Shown: positions 19,967 through 29,331 of the stretch, in pieces | Layout: the number at the start of each line of letters is the position of its first letter | Numbering within the stretch: position 1 is the stretch's first letter | Source: Marinicella rhabdoformis | GTDB lineage: Bacteria > Pseudomonadota > Gammaproteobacteria > Xanthomonadales > Marinicellaceae | Reading direction: 5' to 3' | DNA: 64,000 nucleotides | Assembly: GCF_009671245.1 (NCBI RefSeq) | Contig: NZ_VTFS01000001.1 | Coordinates: 965,914 to 1,029,913 of the forward strand | Position numbers and translations under genes: made by a program | Notes under the pieces: model-generated | Seen by the model: only the letters and a program-made list of their open reading frames with translations | Told to the model about the DNA's origin: nothing | The model's database searches: none

Positions 19967-20713
19967 TTATTTCAAAAGTTCAGAAATCACCACATCAGCA
20001 GCCCGGATACCAAAGTGGCTGATGATGATGGGGCTGGTGCCGTAGCCGGTGTTGCAATCTAGTTTTCGGTTGTCTTTTTGATTTTGTTGCGACTCATCAA
20101 ATATCGGTGACATGATTTCTTGGTTTGAAAAAATCGCTTTGACTTTCAGTTTTTTTCTGACTTTTAATGTTGGGTTCTTGCGCAGTTCTTTTCGCACCCT
20201 TCGAAGCAAAGGGTCTCTGATGGTTTTCGCCAAATCGGCCACTTGTATGCGACTGGGGTCGGTTTTTCCACCTGCACCACCTGCCATTATCAAGTTGATT
20301 TTTTTGAATCGACATTGCATGAACAGTAGAATTTTATGTTTGACTGAGTCTATGGCATCGAGAACCACGTCATAATCAGCAGCCAACAATTCATCAGCCG
20401 TGCTTTCCATAAAAAAAGATTCATGCACAATGACTTCGCAGTCTGGGTTGATGTCTTTGATGCGTTCGGCCATGGTCAAGACTTTAGATTTGCTCACCGT
20501 AGAGTCTAAAGCATGAATTTGTCTGTTGATGTTCGTTACACACAATTCATCTGCATCTATCAATGTCAGTTTCCCAACCCCTGAGCGTGCCAACATTTCA
20601 GCCGCCCAACAACCCACACCACCCACACCAACTATCGCCACATGCGATTTTTGAAGTTTTTCAAAGCCCGCAATGCCATATAAGCGTACTATGCCACCAA
20701 AACGCTCTTTCAT
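19967..20713 (-). CDS. tcdA: tRNA threonylcarbamoyladenosine dehydratase TcdA
   Basis: 248 residues of the ThiF/MoeB/E1-like family. The ATP loop GVGGVGCWAAEMLARSG, the DADELCVTNINRQ segment and a DAIDSVKHK motif match TcdA (CsdL), which cyclises t6A37 in tRNAs to ct6A. Residues N-terminal to the Rossmann fold (RFGGIVRLYG) are typical. The start overlaps the tatD stop (ATGA), so translation is coupled. No csdA/csdE is adjacent. It is the last gene seen in the oxidase-assembly run. Confidence 0.92.
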   Translation of the reverse strand: MKERFGGIVRLYGIAGFEKLQKSHVAIVGVGGVGCWAAEMLARSGVGKLTLIDADELCVTNINRQIHALDSTVSKSKVLTMAERIKDINPDCEVIVHESFFMESTADELLAADYDVVLDAIDSVKHKILLFMQCRFKKINLIMAGGAGGKTDPSRIQVADLAKTIRDPLLRRVRKELRKNPTLKVRKKLKVKAIFSNQEIMSPIFDESQQNQKDNRKLDCNTGYGTSPIIISHFGIRAADVVISELLK

Positions 20714-21474
20714 ATCTTGAATAGCTTTTTGATGTTGTTGTTACTGGCCGTTGCCAAGGCTTCATAGCTTATGCCTTTCAGGCTCGCCATTTCCTGACAA
20801 ATCCTGACCAAGTCTTTGGGGATGTTACGCTCACCAGCTTTATCAAAAAAAGGTTGATCAGGCGCATCAGATTCCAACATCAAATGCGATAAAGGCATCA
20901 CCTTTATTAATTGGTGTAGTTTGGTCGCTTTTGGGTTTAGACCTGCAGCGCCCATACCAACATAAATCCCTTGTGATACAATCTGTGCCGCTTGGGCCGC
21001 TGAACCATTGAAACTGTGCATCACCGCTTTAAAATAATCATGGCGTTTCAATCGTTGGAACACCGCATCAACCGCACCACGAACATGGAGTATCAATGGC
21101 AGGTCTCGTTGTTTGGCAATTTCAATTTGGGCATCAAAAAACTGCTGTTGTTTACTTTTACTCAATCCTTTGATGTAAAAATCCATGCCGCACTCACCCA
21201 CAGCTATGGGATCATAAATATCTATCATGCTTTCCAGCATGGTCAGATCAGATTCTTTATGATCTGCTATCCAGTATGGATGTAACCCCAATGCCACATG
21301 TATTTTTTCGCTTTGTAATGACACCGTTTTGTTGAAACGGTCCGCTTTAACGGCAGGTACTATAAATTGAGTCACCCCTGCTGCATCTGCCTCGGCAATT
21401 AAGACCCCTCGATCTATATCAAAACGCTCATCATCCAAGTGGATATGTGAGTCAATCAAACCACTGACCGACAT
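20710..21474 (-). CDS. TatD-family metal-dependent hydrolase
   Basis: 254 residues, TIM-barrel metallohydrolase. The metal ligands are visible: DSHIHLD near the N terminus, VGECGMDF in the middle, ILHVRGA, VMHSFNGS, and LLESDAPDQPF near the end. TatD proteins act as 3'-5' exonucleases or phosphoesterases; the paralogue type here (TatD or YjjV-like) cannot be settled. The ATG at 21474 has GGAG 6 bases upstream and follows the ctaB stop at once; ATG 21477 is an alternative. Confidence 0.9.
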   Translation of the reverse strand: MSVSGLIDSHIHLDDERFDIDRGVLIAEADAAGVTQFIVPAVKADRFNKTVSLQSEKIHVALGLHPYWIADHKESDLTMLESMIDIYDPIAVGECGMDFYIKGLSKSKQQQFFDAQIEIAKQRDLPLILHVRGAVDAVFQRLKRHDYFKAVMHSFNGSAAQAAQIVSQGIYVGMGAAGLNPKATKLHQLIKVMPLSHLMLESDAPDQPFFDKAGERNIPKDLVRICQEMASLKGISYEALATASNNNIKKLFKI

Positions 21475-21476
21475 CA

Positions 21477-22385
21477 TTAACTCCAAACTGGCTGTTGAAA
21501 TAATTTCGGCATCACATCACCCCAAGGTACATAGTGATCAAGCAATAACAGCGCAAATAAAATCATTAAATACCAAATCGAATACTTAAATGTTTGCCAG
21601 GCCAAAAGTGGGCTGCTGGTTTTTTTGAGTTGTATTGCCATCCACAGGAATTTTCCACCCAACAATATGGCACCAGTTAAATAAATCAATCCTGACATGC
21701 CAATCAAAAAGGGAAACACCGTAACCAAAACCAAAATGATGGTGTAAAGAACAATATGCAACTGTGTAAACTCTACGCCATGAGTTACCGGTAACATCGG
21801 AATGGCCGCCTTGGCATAATCTTCTTTGCGGTAAATGGCCAACGCCCAAAAGTGCGGTGGTGTCCATGCAAAAATGATGCCGAATAACAACAAAGAATCC
21901 GCTGTCACTTCACCTGTAATACTCGACCAACCCAACACCGGTGGTGTGGCACCTGCTGCACCACCAATCACAATGTTTTGTGGTGTGGCTCGCTTGAGGA
22001 AAAAGGTATAAATAAAAGCGTATCCAATCAATGATAAAAAGGTCAATACGGCAGTCAAAATATTAATGAAATAGACCAATACGAACATGCCAACAACGGT
22101 CAAGGTCAAAGCAAACAACAACACTTTAGTGCTGCTTAATTCACCTGAAGGTAATGGCCTGTGCTGTGTGCGTTTCATGATGGCATCAATTTTTTGATCT
22201 GCCCAGTGGTTGATAGCGGCAGCGGCAGCGGAAGAAAAGCCGATACCAATCAAACCCCAAAACATCAAATCCATCGGCGGCCAATTGGGAACAGCCAATA
22301 ACATGCCCACCCAAGCAGTAAATAAAATCAATAACACGACTTTGGGTTTGGTTAATTCTAAATATTGTTTATATGCAGTTGACAT
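21477..22385 (-). CDS. ctaB: Protoheme IX farnesyltransferase (heme O synthase)
   Basis: 302 residues, UbiA-family membrane prenyltransferase with about nine helices. It transfers farnesyl to heme b, the first step toward heme A for the oxidase. The diagnostic Asp-rich motif region NHWADQKIDAIMKRTQHRPLPSG is present, as is the second loop region of the family around TPPHFWALAIYRKEDYAKA. The start codon overlaps the ctaA stop by one base. Confidence 0.95.
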   Translation of the reverse strand: MSTAYKQYLELTKPKVVLLILFTAWVGMLLAVPNWPPMDLMFWGLIGIGFSSAAAAAINHWADQKIDAIMKRTQHRPLPSGELSSTKVLLFALTLTVVGMFVLVYFINILTAVLTFLSLIGYAFIYTFFLKRATPQNIVIGGAAGATPPVLGWSSITGEVTADSLLLFGIIFAWTPPHFWALAIYRKEDYAKAAIPMLPVTHGVEFTQLHIVLYTIILVLVTVFPFLIGMSGLIYLTGAILLGGKFLWMAIQLKKTSSPLLAWQTFKYSIWYLMILFALLLLDHYVPWGDVMPKLFQQPVWS

Positions 22386-23362
22386 CAGATCGTTGAACCC
22401 CTGGTTTTATACAGCAAGATAACAGTGGTCATCAACAACAAAGCGGCCACACCATTGTGCATGGTAGCTACAACCAAAGGTAACGCCATGGTCACATTAA
22501 TGATACCCAATAAAATTTGAGTCAATAACAAAACACCCAGAGTTACCCCCAAAGGCATCAGTTCACGGTTCCTAGTTAATTTGAAAATCAACCAAGAAAA
22601 ATACAAAGTTACGACCACAAACCCTATTCTGTGCATCATTTGAATGGCCATTCGAGCGGGGCCATCTTTGACGCCGAATTCATAGTTTGGGCCATACTTT
22701 TTGAAAATATCCAATGCTTGAACAAAATCCATTTGAGGCCACCATTCTCCATTACAAGCTGGAAATCCCTGGCAAGCCAAAGCCGCATAGTTGGCACTGG
22801 TCCAACCACCCAAAGCAATTTGTAAAACCAATAACATCAATGCAATGATCACCATTCCTTGTTTGACATGTCCCGCATATCGATATGGCGTGATACCTTC
22901 AGTTCTAGAACATGCCAGCCAGGTCAGCAATGAAAGCATCAGCATGCCTCCCATCAAATGGCTCATCACTATGCTAGGATGTAACTTCAGAGTGACGGTC
23001 CACATACCTAATGCAGCTTGAAATAAAATGACAAAACACAAAGTCAGTGGTAAAACATATGATTGTTTGTCACGTTGTTTGAAGGCCCAAATAAATAAAC
23101 CCAACACCAACAAACCCAATATACCTGCTAAATAGCGATGCACCATTTCTTTCCAGGCTTTGTGCGGTTCAGCGGCGCGTTCTGGGAATGCTTCGTTTGC
23201 GGCTTCAATTTCATGTGCCTCATCAGGCCAAGCCAAATGACCATAACAACCGGGCCAATCAGGACAGCCTAAACCGGCATCTGATAATCTGACATAGGCA
23301 CCCAATACAATCACACACAAGGCCAAACCTACAGCCAACCAAGCTAAATTTTTATATTTCAT
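22385..23362 (-). CDS. ctaA: Heme A synthase CtaA
   Basis: About 325 residues with eight membrane helices. It oxidises heme O to heme A. Characteristic features are the N-terminal GAYVRLSDAGLGCPDWPGCYGH with its cysteine pair, the histidine in EMVHRYLAGILG, and the second-half repeat MMHRIGFVVVTLYF and HNGVAALLL that supply heme ligands. The ATG at 23362 with AAGGTGG upstream is preferred; a GTG at 23371 would overlap the previous gene. Confidence 0.93.
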   Translation of the reverse strand: MKYKNLAWLAVGLALCVIVLGAYVRLSDAGLGCPDWPGCYGHLAWPDEAHEIEAANEAFPERAAEPHKAWKEMVHRYLAGILGLLVLGLFIWAFKQRDKQSYVLPLTLCFVILFQAALGMWTVTLKLHPSIVMSHLMGGMLMLSLLTWLACSRTEGITPYRYAGHVKQGMVIIALMLLVLQIALGGWTSANYAALACQGFPACNGEWWPQMDFVQALDIFKKYGPNYEFGVKDGPARMAIQMMHRIGFVVVTLYFSWLIFKLTRNRELMPLGVTLGVLLLTQILLGIINVTMALPLVVATMHNGVAALLLMTTVILLYKTRGSTI

Positions 23363-23363
23363 C

Positions 23364-23933
23364 TCAACCACCTTTACGCTTGAGTAGTAATTTGATGTCC
23401 TGACTGATTTCTGTACTGGTGTTTTCTTTTTTAAACGCCATCATCAAATAACCTTCAGGCGCAACCACATACAAACCATTTCCATCTCCATGTGAAACCT
23501 GACTCAATTCATCCATGGTTTGATTTAAACCCGTTAAATCTTTGGTAGTGATTTTTAAAACATGTTGATAGGCATCTTCAGTTGGCATGGCTTTGAAATC
23601 TTCAGCCCATAACATCAGTTTTAATTTGTCAGCTCGATGACCCATGGTTAAACGATAACGATGCAAGTTATCTTCCAGCTTGACACAGGATGCATCGCAT
23701 TCGCCTTTGACACGGTAAACCAGTGTCCAATGGTTATTGAACTCATTAGTCCATTCATCTTGTGAAAAGTCAGCAACTTTGACAGGAGGAGTAATAAATT
23801 CTCCATGATTTTTTGTACTGTCAGGTTGATAACTGATGGCCCCAGAACTCATTAAATAAGCCACAACCACTGGAGTTGCAAATAACAAAACGATGGCAAC
23901 TATGGACAACCTGTTTTTAGTCTTAGCTTGCAT
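23364..23933 (-). CDS. SCO-like membrane-anchored protein in the oxidase operon
   Basis: 189 residues with one N-terminal membrane anchor and a periplasmic domain. The segment WTLVYRVKGECDASCVKLEDNLHRYRL shows a CxxxC spaced like the copper-binding motif of SCO/thioredoxin-fold proteins, and the C-terminal GLYVVAPEGYLMMAF resembles the end of such domains. A role in copper delivery to the oxidase fits the position between SURF1 and ctaA, but the similarity is weak and I cannot assign an orthologue. It overlaps the SURF1 stop by 11 bases. Confidence 0.7.
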   Translation of the reverse strand: MQAKTKNRLSIVAIVLLFATPVVVAYLMSSGAISYQPDSTKNHGEFITPPVKVADFSQDEWTNEFNNHWTLVYRVKGECDASCVKLEDNLHRYRLTMGHRADKLKLMLWAEDFKAMPTEDAYQHVLKITTKDLTGLNQTMDELSQVSHGDGNGLYVVAPEGYLMMAFKKENTSTEISQDIKLLLKRKGG

Positions 23934-24642
23934 GATTTTTCCTCAAAAACACCAAATAAAGCAAAAACAACACCAGTGACATGGTAAACCATTGTACCGC
24001 ATAAGCTTGGTGCTTTTCTGGCGGCATCATCTGGCTTTTCCAATCACGTTCATAACCGTCCGGCATGAGTTGATTGAGCTTAAAAATAAAGGGCAGGATT
24101 ATACAATCTTTGTTGTTTTTTTGCCCACAAAAGCGTGACTTTAACCATTTCTTGGTCACATCTTCAGTTAAATAGGTGACTTGCTGCTTTTCATCATCTG
24201 TTAAAGTTTGTTCACCCAACTGAACGCCCGGCCGTGGCCAATCACCTTGTAATAATGTCCAAACTTGTCTTGCTGTCACTGGATCCTTTGCTGCAGAAAT
24301 TTGTTTAACCCAGCCACGATTAACCAAAGCAAAAACTGCACCATCAAAAAATGACATCACACTATATACATGAAAGCCAACTTGTCCATCATGGAATTGA
24401 TTTTCAAGATAAAATGCCACTTCACTGTCCCATTCACCTTTCACCTGAATGGTTCTAAATCGAGGTACTTTTGACACACTTGCAGCGTCAGTCACTTCAA
24501 GTGGTGTGGATTCAGACAAGTGGTCCAACAGTTCGCGTTTCTCTTCAGCCCGATTTAATTGCCAAAACCCCAAACGCAACATCAACAAAAAGATGGCAAG
24601 CCATAATGCAGTAAATAACCAAGGGAAACGCCTTTCAGCCAT
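23923..24642 (-). CDS. SURF1-family cytochrome oxidase assembly protein
   Basis: About 239 residues, with one membrane helix at each end around a periplasmic domain, the SURF1 plan. The start of the family is recognised in LRLGFWQLNRAEEKRELL, with FRTIQVKGEWD and VALVNRGWVK following, and a closing HQAYAVQWFTMSLVLFLLYL. It helps insert heme A into subunit I. The ATG at 24642, two bases after the DUF2909 stop codon, is preferred; a longer start at 24669 overlaps that gene. Confidence 0.9.
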   Translation of the reverse strand: MAERRFPWLFTALWLAIFLLMLRLGFWQLNRAEEKRELLDHLSESTPLEVTDAASVSKVPRFRTIQVKGEWDSEVAFYLENQFHDGQVGFHVYSVMSFFDGAVFALVNRGWVKQISAAKDPVTARQVWTLLQGDWPRPGVQLGEQTLTDDEKQQVTYLTEDVTKKWLKSRFCGQKNNKDCIILPFIFKLNQLMPDGYERDWKSQMMPPEKHQAYAVQWFTMSLVLFLLYLVFLRKNHAS

Positions 24643-24643
24643 A

Positions 24644-24856
24644 TCAGCCCGGAACCATTTTGGTACCATGAGGTACCACCCATCCCATTTTCATGGCCAA
24701 CAGAAGCAGCATAAATAACAGAACAGATGCGACAATTCGAACGGTCAAAAATCGTACAGTATTTTGGCTTTTACCCTTACCTTTCACCATATAAAACAAG
24801 GCTTGTCCCAGACTGAACAAAATGAAAAGGAAAGCAATTATAATTATGTATTTCAT
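24644..24856 (-). CDS. DUF2909 twin-helix membrane protein
   Basis: 70 residues with two membrane helices separated by a basic loop (MVKGKGKSQNTVRF), the DUF2909 pattern commonly found between oxidase subunit III and SURF1 in gammaproteobacteria. The function is not known; an assembly role is inferred only from position. It begins 14 bases after a terminator-like hairpin. Confidence 0.8.
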   Translation of the reverse strand: MKYIIIIAFLFILFSLGQALFYMVKGKGKSQNTVRFLTVRIVASVLLFMLLLLAMKMGWVVPHGTKMVPG

Positions 24857-24869
24857 AAATTTATCTCAT

Positions 24870-24895
24870 AAAAAAAGCCCAGCAGAGCCGGGCTT
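24870..24895 (-). terminator. Internal terminator after ctaE
   Basis: The minus strand carries AAGCCCGGC, a TCT loop and GCTGGGCTT (9-bp stem with one G-T pair), followed by seven T residues. It sits between oxidase subunit III and DUF2909. It probably lowers rather than stops expression of the assembly genes downstream, because no separate promoter is evident for them. Confidence 0.8.
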
Positions 24896-24920
24896 CCTAT
24901 TTTAACTGTTTGTCGGATGT

Positions 24921-25790
24921 TTACAAAATATAAACGAAGATAAACAAGCCCAACCAAACCACATCAACAAAATGCCAGTACCAAGCAACCGCCTCAAAAC
25001 CAAAATGATTCTCTGGTTTGAAATGTCCTTTAGCAACTCGAACAGTGATGATCGCCAACATAATGGCACCTAAGGTCACATGCATGCCGTGAAATCCCGT
25101 CAATAAAAAGAATGTAGAACCATAAATACCTGATTCAAGTGTCAAATTCAAATGGTAAGCTTCAATGTACTCAGCAATTTGGAAGTACATGAATATCGCA
25201 CCCAATAAGACTGTAGCCGCCAACCAAATAACTGTTTGCGTGCGGTTGTTAATTCGAATCGCATGGTGAGCAATGGTAACAGTAATAGAACTGGTCAATA
25301 ACAACATGGTATTGATCAAAGGCAGGTGAAATGGATCTAAAATTTCAAATTTGCCGCCTAAATCAGCCGGACCATTGGTAGGCCACACACCTTCATAACC
25401 GTTCCACAACTCATTGTTGGTACTTAATCCAGTGCCTTCACCGCCCAACCAAGGCACTGACAAACTTCTGGCATAGAACAATGCACCAAAGAAACAAGCA
25501 AAAAACATAATTTCAGAAAAAATGAACCAAATCATACCCATTCTGAATGATGTGTCTACGTCGGTGTTATATAAGCCAGCTTCACTTTCCTTTATGACTT
25601 CACCGAACCAACCAAACATCATAACGATCATGATGAGCAATCCTGCATACATCAACCAAGGAGTCATGGCTGTTTCTGAATTCAGCAAGTGTGCTGCGCC
25701 AACAACAGTAGTTGTTAAACCCACTGAGCCCACGATGGGCCATTTGGCTTTGTGTGGAACAAAATATTGATCTGCTTTTACTTCAGACAT
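24921..25790 (-). CDS. ctaE: Cytochrome c oxidase subunit III
   Basis: 289 residues, seven membrane helices. Family features include the N-terminal PHKAKWPIVGS, WFGEVIKESEAGLY, RMGMIWFIFSEIMFFACFFGA with its conserved glutamate, and the C-terminal GFHGMHVTLGAIML and WYWHFVDVVWLGLF. It completes the core of the aa3-type oxidase with ctaC and ctaD. Confidence 0.96.
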   Translation of the reverse strand: MSEVKADQYFVPHKAKWPIVGSVGLTTTVVGAAHLLNSETAMTPWLMYAGLLIMIVMMFGWFGEVIKESEAGLYNTDVDTSFRMGMIWFIFSEIMFFACFFGALFYARSLSVPWLGGEGTGLSTNNELWNGYEGVWPTNGPADLGGKFEILDPFHLPLINTMLLLTSSITVTIAHHAIRINNRTQTVIWLAATVLLGAIFMYFQIAEYIEAYHLNLTLESGIYGSTFFLLTGFHGMHVTLGAIMLAIITVRVAKGHFKPENHFGFEAVAWYWHFVDVVWLGLFIFVYIL

Positions 25791-25807
25791 GGTCTTAGCC
25801 CCTATAT

Positions 25808-26377
25808 TTAAATCTTTTCATGAGCATCACTGCCTTCAGCTTTTTGCTTGGCGGTCATGCTGTTTCGGTTAAAAAATGTGTATGACAAAGTCAATACATC
25901 AATGTCTTTCGGAATGTCCGATCGAACAATAAATGTCACCGGCATGTTTTTTGACTCACCCGGCTTTAACAACTGTTGGGTGAAACAAAAACATTCGGTT
26001 TTATCAAAATAAATCGATGCTTCATTAGGGGCCACACTGGGAACAGCTTGCCCTGTCACATCAAAAGTCGCTAAATTCTCAGCAACATATTCGGCGGTGT
26101 ACATTTTACCAGGAATCACTTCCATGGAAAATTTAACGGGTTTGAATGACCAGGGTAATGCACTGTTCACAGTACCATCAAATTGAACAGTGACCCGGTG
26201 ATTTTCATCAATAATTTGACGTGACAAAGTTTGCTCTGTCGCCACACCTGTCTTCCCATTCAATCCTGTGATGTCACAAAACACATCATACAAAGGAACC
26301 AAAGCATACCCAAAACCGCCCATGAACAAGACGACTATCAAGCACTTCTTCAAGGTTTTTTGTGTTTTGGCATCCAT
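25808..26377 (-). CDS. ctaG: Cytochrome oxidase copper chaperone CtaG (Cox11)
   Basis: 189 residues: one N-terminal membrane anchor and a periplasmic immunoglobulin-like domain. The copper motif CFCFTQQLL (CxCF) is intact, as are YDVFCDITGLNGKTG and the late FIVRSDIPKDIDVLTLSYTF. It delivers copper to the CuB site of subunit I. It follows the 53-residue ORF by three bases. Confidence 0.95.
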   Translation of the reverse strand: MDAKTQKTLKKCLIVVLFMGGFGYALVPLYDVFCDITGLNGKTGVATEQTLSRQIIDENHRVTVQFDGTVNSALPWSFKPVKFSMEVIPGKMYTAEYVAENLATFDVTGQAVPSVAPNEASIYFDKTECFCFTQQLLKPGESKNMPVTFIVRSDIPKDIDVLTLSYTFFNRNSMTAKQKAEGSDAHEKI

Positions 26378-26380
26378 CAG

Positions 26381-26542
26381 TTAAACCCCAGCCTTTTGTA
26401 AAACCACAAACACAGACCAGACAGCAATACCCACTGCCAACACACCCAACACAACCGCCGTTTTACGGGCTTTCTTGCGTTGTGCAATCCAGTGAGCTTG
26501 CTGGTCTTTGTCCTTTTGGTTCATATGATCTTGTTCAGACAT
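26381..26542 (-). CDS. Small single-helix protein between ctaD and ctaG
   Basis: 53 codons. The ATG overlaps the ctaD stop codon by one base, and the stop is followed three bases later by ctaG, so it is embedded in the operon and almost certainly translated. A charged, Gln/Lys-rich N terminus (about 28 residues) is followed by one membrane helix (TAVVLGVLAVGIAVWSVFVVL). Small proteins like this occur at the same position in other oxidase operons and are described as oxidase small assembly proteins; exact family membership is an inference. Confidence 0.75.
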   Translation of the reverse strand: MSEQDHMNQKDKDQQAHWIAQRKKARKTAVVLGVLAVGIAVWSVFVVLQKAGV

Positions 26543-28134
26543 CAGTGAACGTCACCGTGTGCCATTTTTTTCAAGTCCACAGGACCGAATTCTTCAAACG
26601 TGTGGTGTGGCGCAGGAGATGGAACAGTCCATTCTAAACCTTTCGCATCACCCCAAGCATTGGCTTCAGCTTTCTTACCACCGCGAACAGTTTTGATCAC
26701 AATGTATACGAAGAACACTTGTGCCAAACCGAAGGCGAAACCACCGATACTTGACATCATATTAAATTCTGCAAACTGTGTTGAATAATCTGGAATACGA
26801 CGTGGCATACCCGCCAGACCCAAGAAATGTTGAGGGAAGAACAGCACATTCACAGAAATGGTTGACCACCAAAAATGAATCTTACCCAGTTTTTCACTGT
26901 ACATGTGACCAGACCATTTTGGTAACCAGTAGTAAGCACCTGCAATAATTGCAAATACCGCACCAGGAACCAACACGTAATGGAAATGCGCAACAATGAA
27001 GTAAGTGTCATGATATTGCAAATCAACTGGCGCCAAAGCCATCATCACACCCGAGAAACCACCGATTGTGAACAAGACAACAAAAGCCAATGAGAACAAC
27101 ATCGGTGTCTCAAAAGTCATCGCACCTTTCCACATGGTCGCAACCCAGTTAAAGATTTTTACACCCGTAGGTACAGCAATCATCATGGTTGCATACATAA
27201 AGTACAACTCACCACCTAATGGCATACCCACTGAGAACATGTGATGCGCCCAAACGATGAATGACAAGAATGCGATACCTGCTGTTGCATAAACCATAGA
27301 GACGTAACCAAACAATGGTTTACGAGCAAAGGTAGGAATGATTTCTGAAACCACACCAAATGATGGCAAAATCATAATATAAACTTCAGGGTGACCAAAG
27401 AACCAGAAAATGTGCTGGAACAATACAGGATCACCACCACCTGCTGCATTAAAGAAGCTGGTGCCGAAGTATCTGTCAGTTAACAACATGGTGACAGCAC
27501 CTGCCAAAACTGGCATCACAGCAATCAACAAGAATGCCGTAATTAACCATGTCCATACAAACAATGGCATGTTCAAGTAGCCCACATTTGGTGCCCGCAT
27601 GTTCATGATGGTGGCAATCACGTTAATCGCACCCATGATGGATGAAATACCCATCAAATGCACAGCGAATACCAAGTAAGCAACATTATGCCCGCCTTGC
27701 AATACCAATGGTGGATACATGGTCCAACCACCGGCTGGCGCACCGCCATCCATAAATAAAGTTGAGCCCAATAAGCTGAAGGCAAAAGGTAAAATCCAGA
27801 ATGACCAGTTATTCATGCGTGGTAATGCCATATCTGGCGCACCAATCATCAATGGAATCATCCAGTTAGCTAAACCAACAAAAGCCGGCATCACCGCACC
27901 AAACACCATAATCAATGCATGCATTGTGGTCATTTGGTTAAAGAAATCAGGTTCTACAAATTGTAAGCCTGGTTGAAACAGTTCTAAGCGAATAATCATC
28001 GCCATGGCACCACCGATGATGAACATCGCCAATGCAAAAATCAAATACAAAGTACCAATGTCTTTGTGATTGGTGGTTAATAACCAACGGTTAACGAACC
28101 CTTTTGGCTTATGATCGTGTGAATCGTGACTCAT
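26542..28134 (-). CDS. ctaD: Cytochrome c oxidase subunit I
   Basis: 530 residues, twelve membrane helices. Heme a and a3/CuB ligands lie in TTMHALIMVFGAVMP, FWFFGHPEVYIMILP (with the His-Glu-Val-Tyr of the cross-linked site), WAHHMFSVGM and YFIVAHFHYVLVPGAVF. The D- and K-channel region looks complete, as in type A oxidases. GGAG lies 5 bases before the ATG. It is the catalytic subunit that reduces oxygen. Confidence 0.97.
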   Translation of the reverse strand: MSHDSHDHKPKGFVNRWLLTTNHKDIGTLYLIFALAMFIIGGAMAMIIRLELFQPGLQFVEPDFFNQMTTMHALIMVFGAVMPAFVGLANWMIPLMIGAPDMALPRMNNWSFWILPFAFSLLGSTLFMDGGAPAGGWTMYPPLVLQGGHNVAYLVFAVHLMGISSIMGAINVIATIMNMRAPNVGYLNMPLFVWTWLITAFLLIAVMPVLAGAVTMLLTDRYFGTSFFNAAGGGDPVLFQHIFWFFGHPEVYIMILPSFGVVSEIIPTFARKPLFGYVSMVYATAGIAFLSFIVWAHHMFSVGMPLGGELYFMYATMMIAVPTGVKIFNWVATMWKGAMTFETPMLFSLAFVVLFTIGGFSGVMMALAPVDLQYHDTYFIVAHFHYVLVPGAVFAIIAGAYYWLPKWSGHMYSEKLGKIHFWWSTISVNVLFFPQHFLGLAGMPRRIPDYSTQFAEFNMMSSIGGFAFGLAQVFFVYIVIKTVRGGKKAEANAWGDAKGLEWTVPSPAPHHTFEEFGPVDLKKMAHGDVH

Positions 28135-28147
28135 AATAACTCCTCAA

Positions 28148-29299
28148 TTATTTCAAGTTCTTGACATCTGTAGGCTGAACAATATCGCCTGCAGTGTTGC
28201 CAAAAGAATTTCTGGTGTAAGTGATGGCAGCAGCGATGTCAGTCTCTGACAAGATGTTGCCAAATGCAGCCATGGCCGTACCTGGCTTGCCATTCAATAC
28301 CAAACCGATCTGGTCAGCTGCTGGCCCATTAACAAAATCACTGCCAGCTAAAGCAGGGAACGTCGGTGGCAATCCTGCACCGTCAGCTTGGTGACATGTG
28401 GCGCATTGCTGGTTATAAACCGCCTCACCTTTAGTCATCAACTCTTCTTTGGTCCATGTTTTTTCTGCCATTACAGCTTCTTCAGCTTGGCCGCCTTTTT
28501 GTTCAGCTACCCATGCCGCATAATCTTCTTTACTGACGGCTTCAACTACCACTGGCATAAAACCATGATCCTTACCACACAGTTCAGCACATTGGCCTCG
28601 GTATGTACCTGGTACTTTTACATTGGTCCAAGCCTCATTGACAAAGCCAGGAACCGCATCACGCTTCCAACCAAAATCAGGCACCCACCAAGCGTGAATC
28701 ACATCATCGGCAGTCAACAAAAATCGAATATTGGTATCGACTGGAATCACCAAAGGCTTATCAACATCTAACAAGTAGTTGTCTACTGTTTCTGGCTTGA
28801 TACCAGAATCTTTTTGACGGGCAATGTTACTGTCTTTGGCCAGGGTACTCAAAAAGCCAAAACCTTCATCCATGTAATCGTAACGCCATTTCCACTGATA
28901 TCCCGTGACTTTGATGGTCATGTCCATGTTCATGGGCTTGCCGGCTTCATCAGTTGGGTTTTCCATCTGTATCAAAGCTTTTGTTGCAGGCCAGGCCATG
29001 GCAGCCAAAATCACAATCGGTATGATGGTCCACAATATTTCCGCAAAAGTGCTGTGCGAAAATTGCTCAGGGGTCACACCTTTAGACTTTCTGTGAGCAA
29101 CAATTGAATACAACATGGCACCAAATACAATAATACCTATCACCACACAAATCCAAAACGCCAGCATGTGCATGTCATAAGCGGTTTGACTGTAGTCAGT
29201 GACACCCTTCCTTAAGTTCAATCCATATTCAGCCCATGTAGCAGACGAAAACAGTAAACCTGTTACCAACCACATCAACTTAGTCTGTGCTTTTTTCAT
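28148..29299 (-). CDS. ctaC: Cytochrome c oxidase subunit II with fused cytochrome c domain
   Basis: 383 residues: signal peptide, two membrane helices, and a CuA cupredoxin domain with the copper-binding GQCAELCGKDHGFM. A linker rich in Glu/Ala is followed by a C-terminal class I cytochrome c domain (about 295-375) with CATCH and an M ligand region GTAMAAFG. The fusion makes this a caa3-like oxidase that carries its own electron-entry heme. It is the first gene of the operon. Confidence 0.95.
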   Translation of the reverse strand: MKKAQTKLMWLVTGLLFSSATWAEYGLNLRKGVTDYSQTAYDMHMLAFWICVVIGIIVFGAMLYSIVAHRKSKGVTPEQFSHSTFAEILWTIIPIVILAAMAWPATKALIQMENPTDEAGKPMNMDMTIKVTGYQWKWRYDYMDEGFGFLSTLAKDSNIARQKDSGIKPETVDNYLLDVDKPLVIPVDTNIRFLLTADDVIHAWWVPDFGWKRDAVPGFVNEAWTNVKVPGTYRGQCAELCGKDHGFMPVVVEAVSKEDYAAWVAEQKGGQAEEAVMAEKTWTKEELMTKGEAVYNQQCATCHQADGAGLPPTFPALAGSDFVNGPAADQIGLVLNGKPGTAMAAFGNILSETDIAAAITYTRNSFGNTAGDIVQPTDVKNLK

Positions 29300-29331
29300 A
29301 AAATCGATACCCTAATGAATTTTTGAATATA

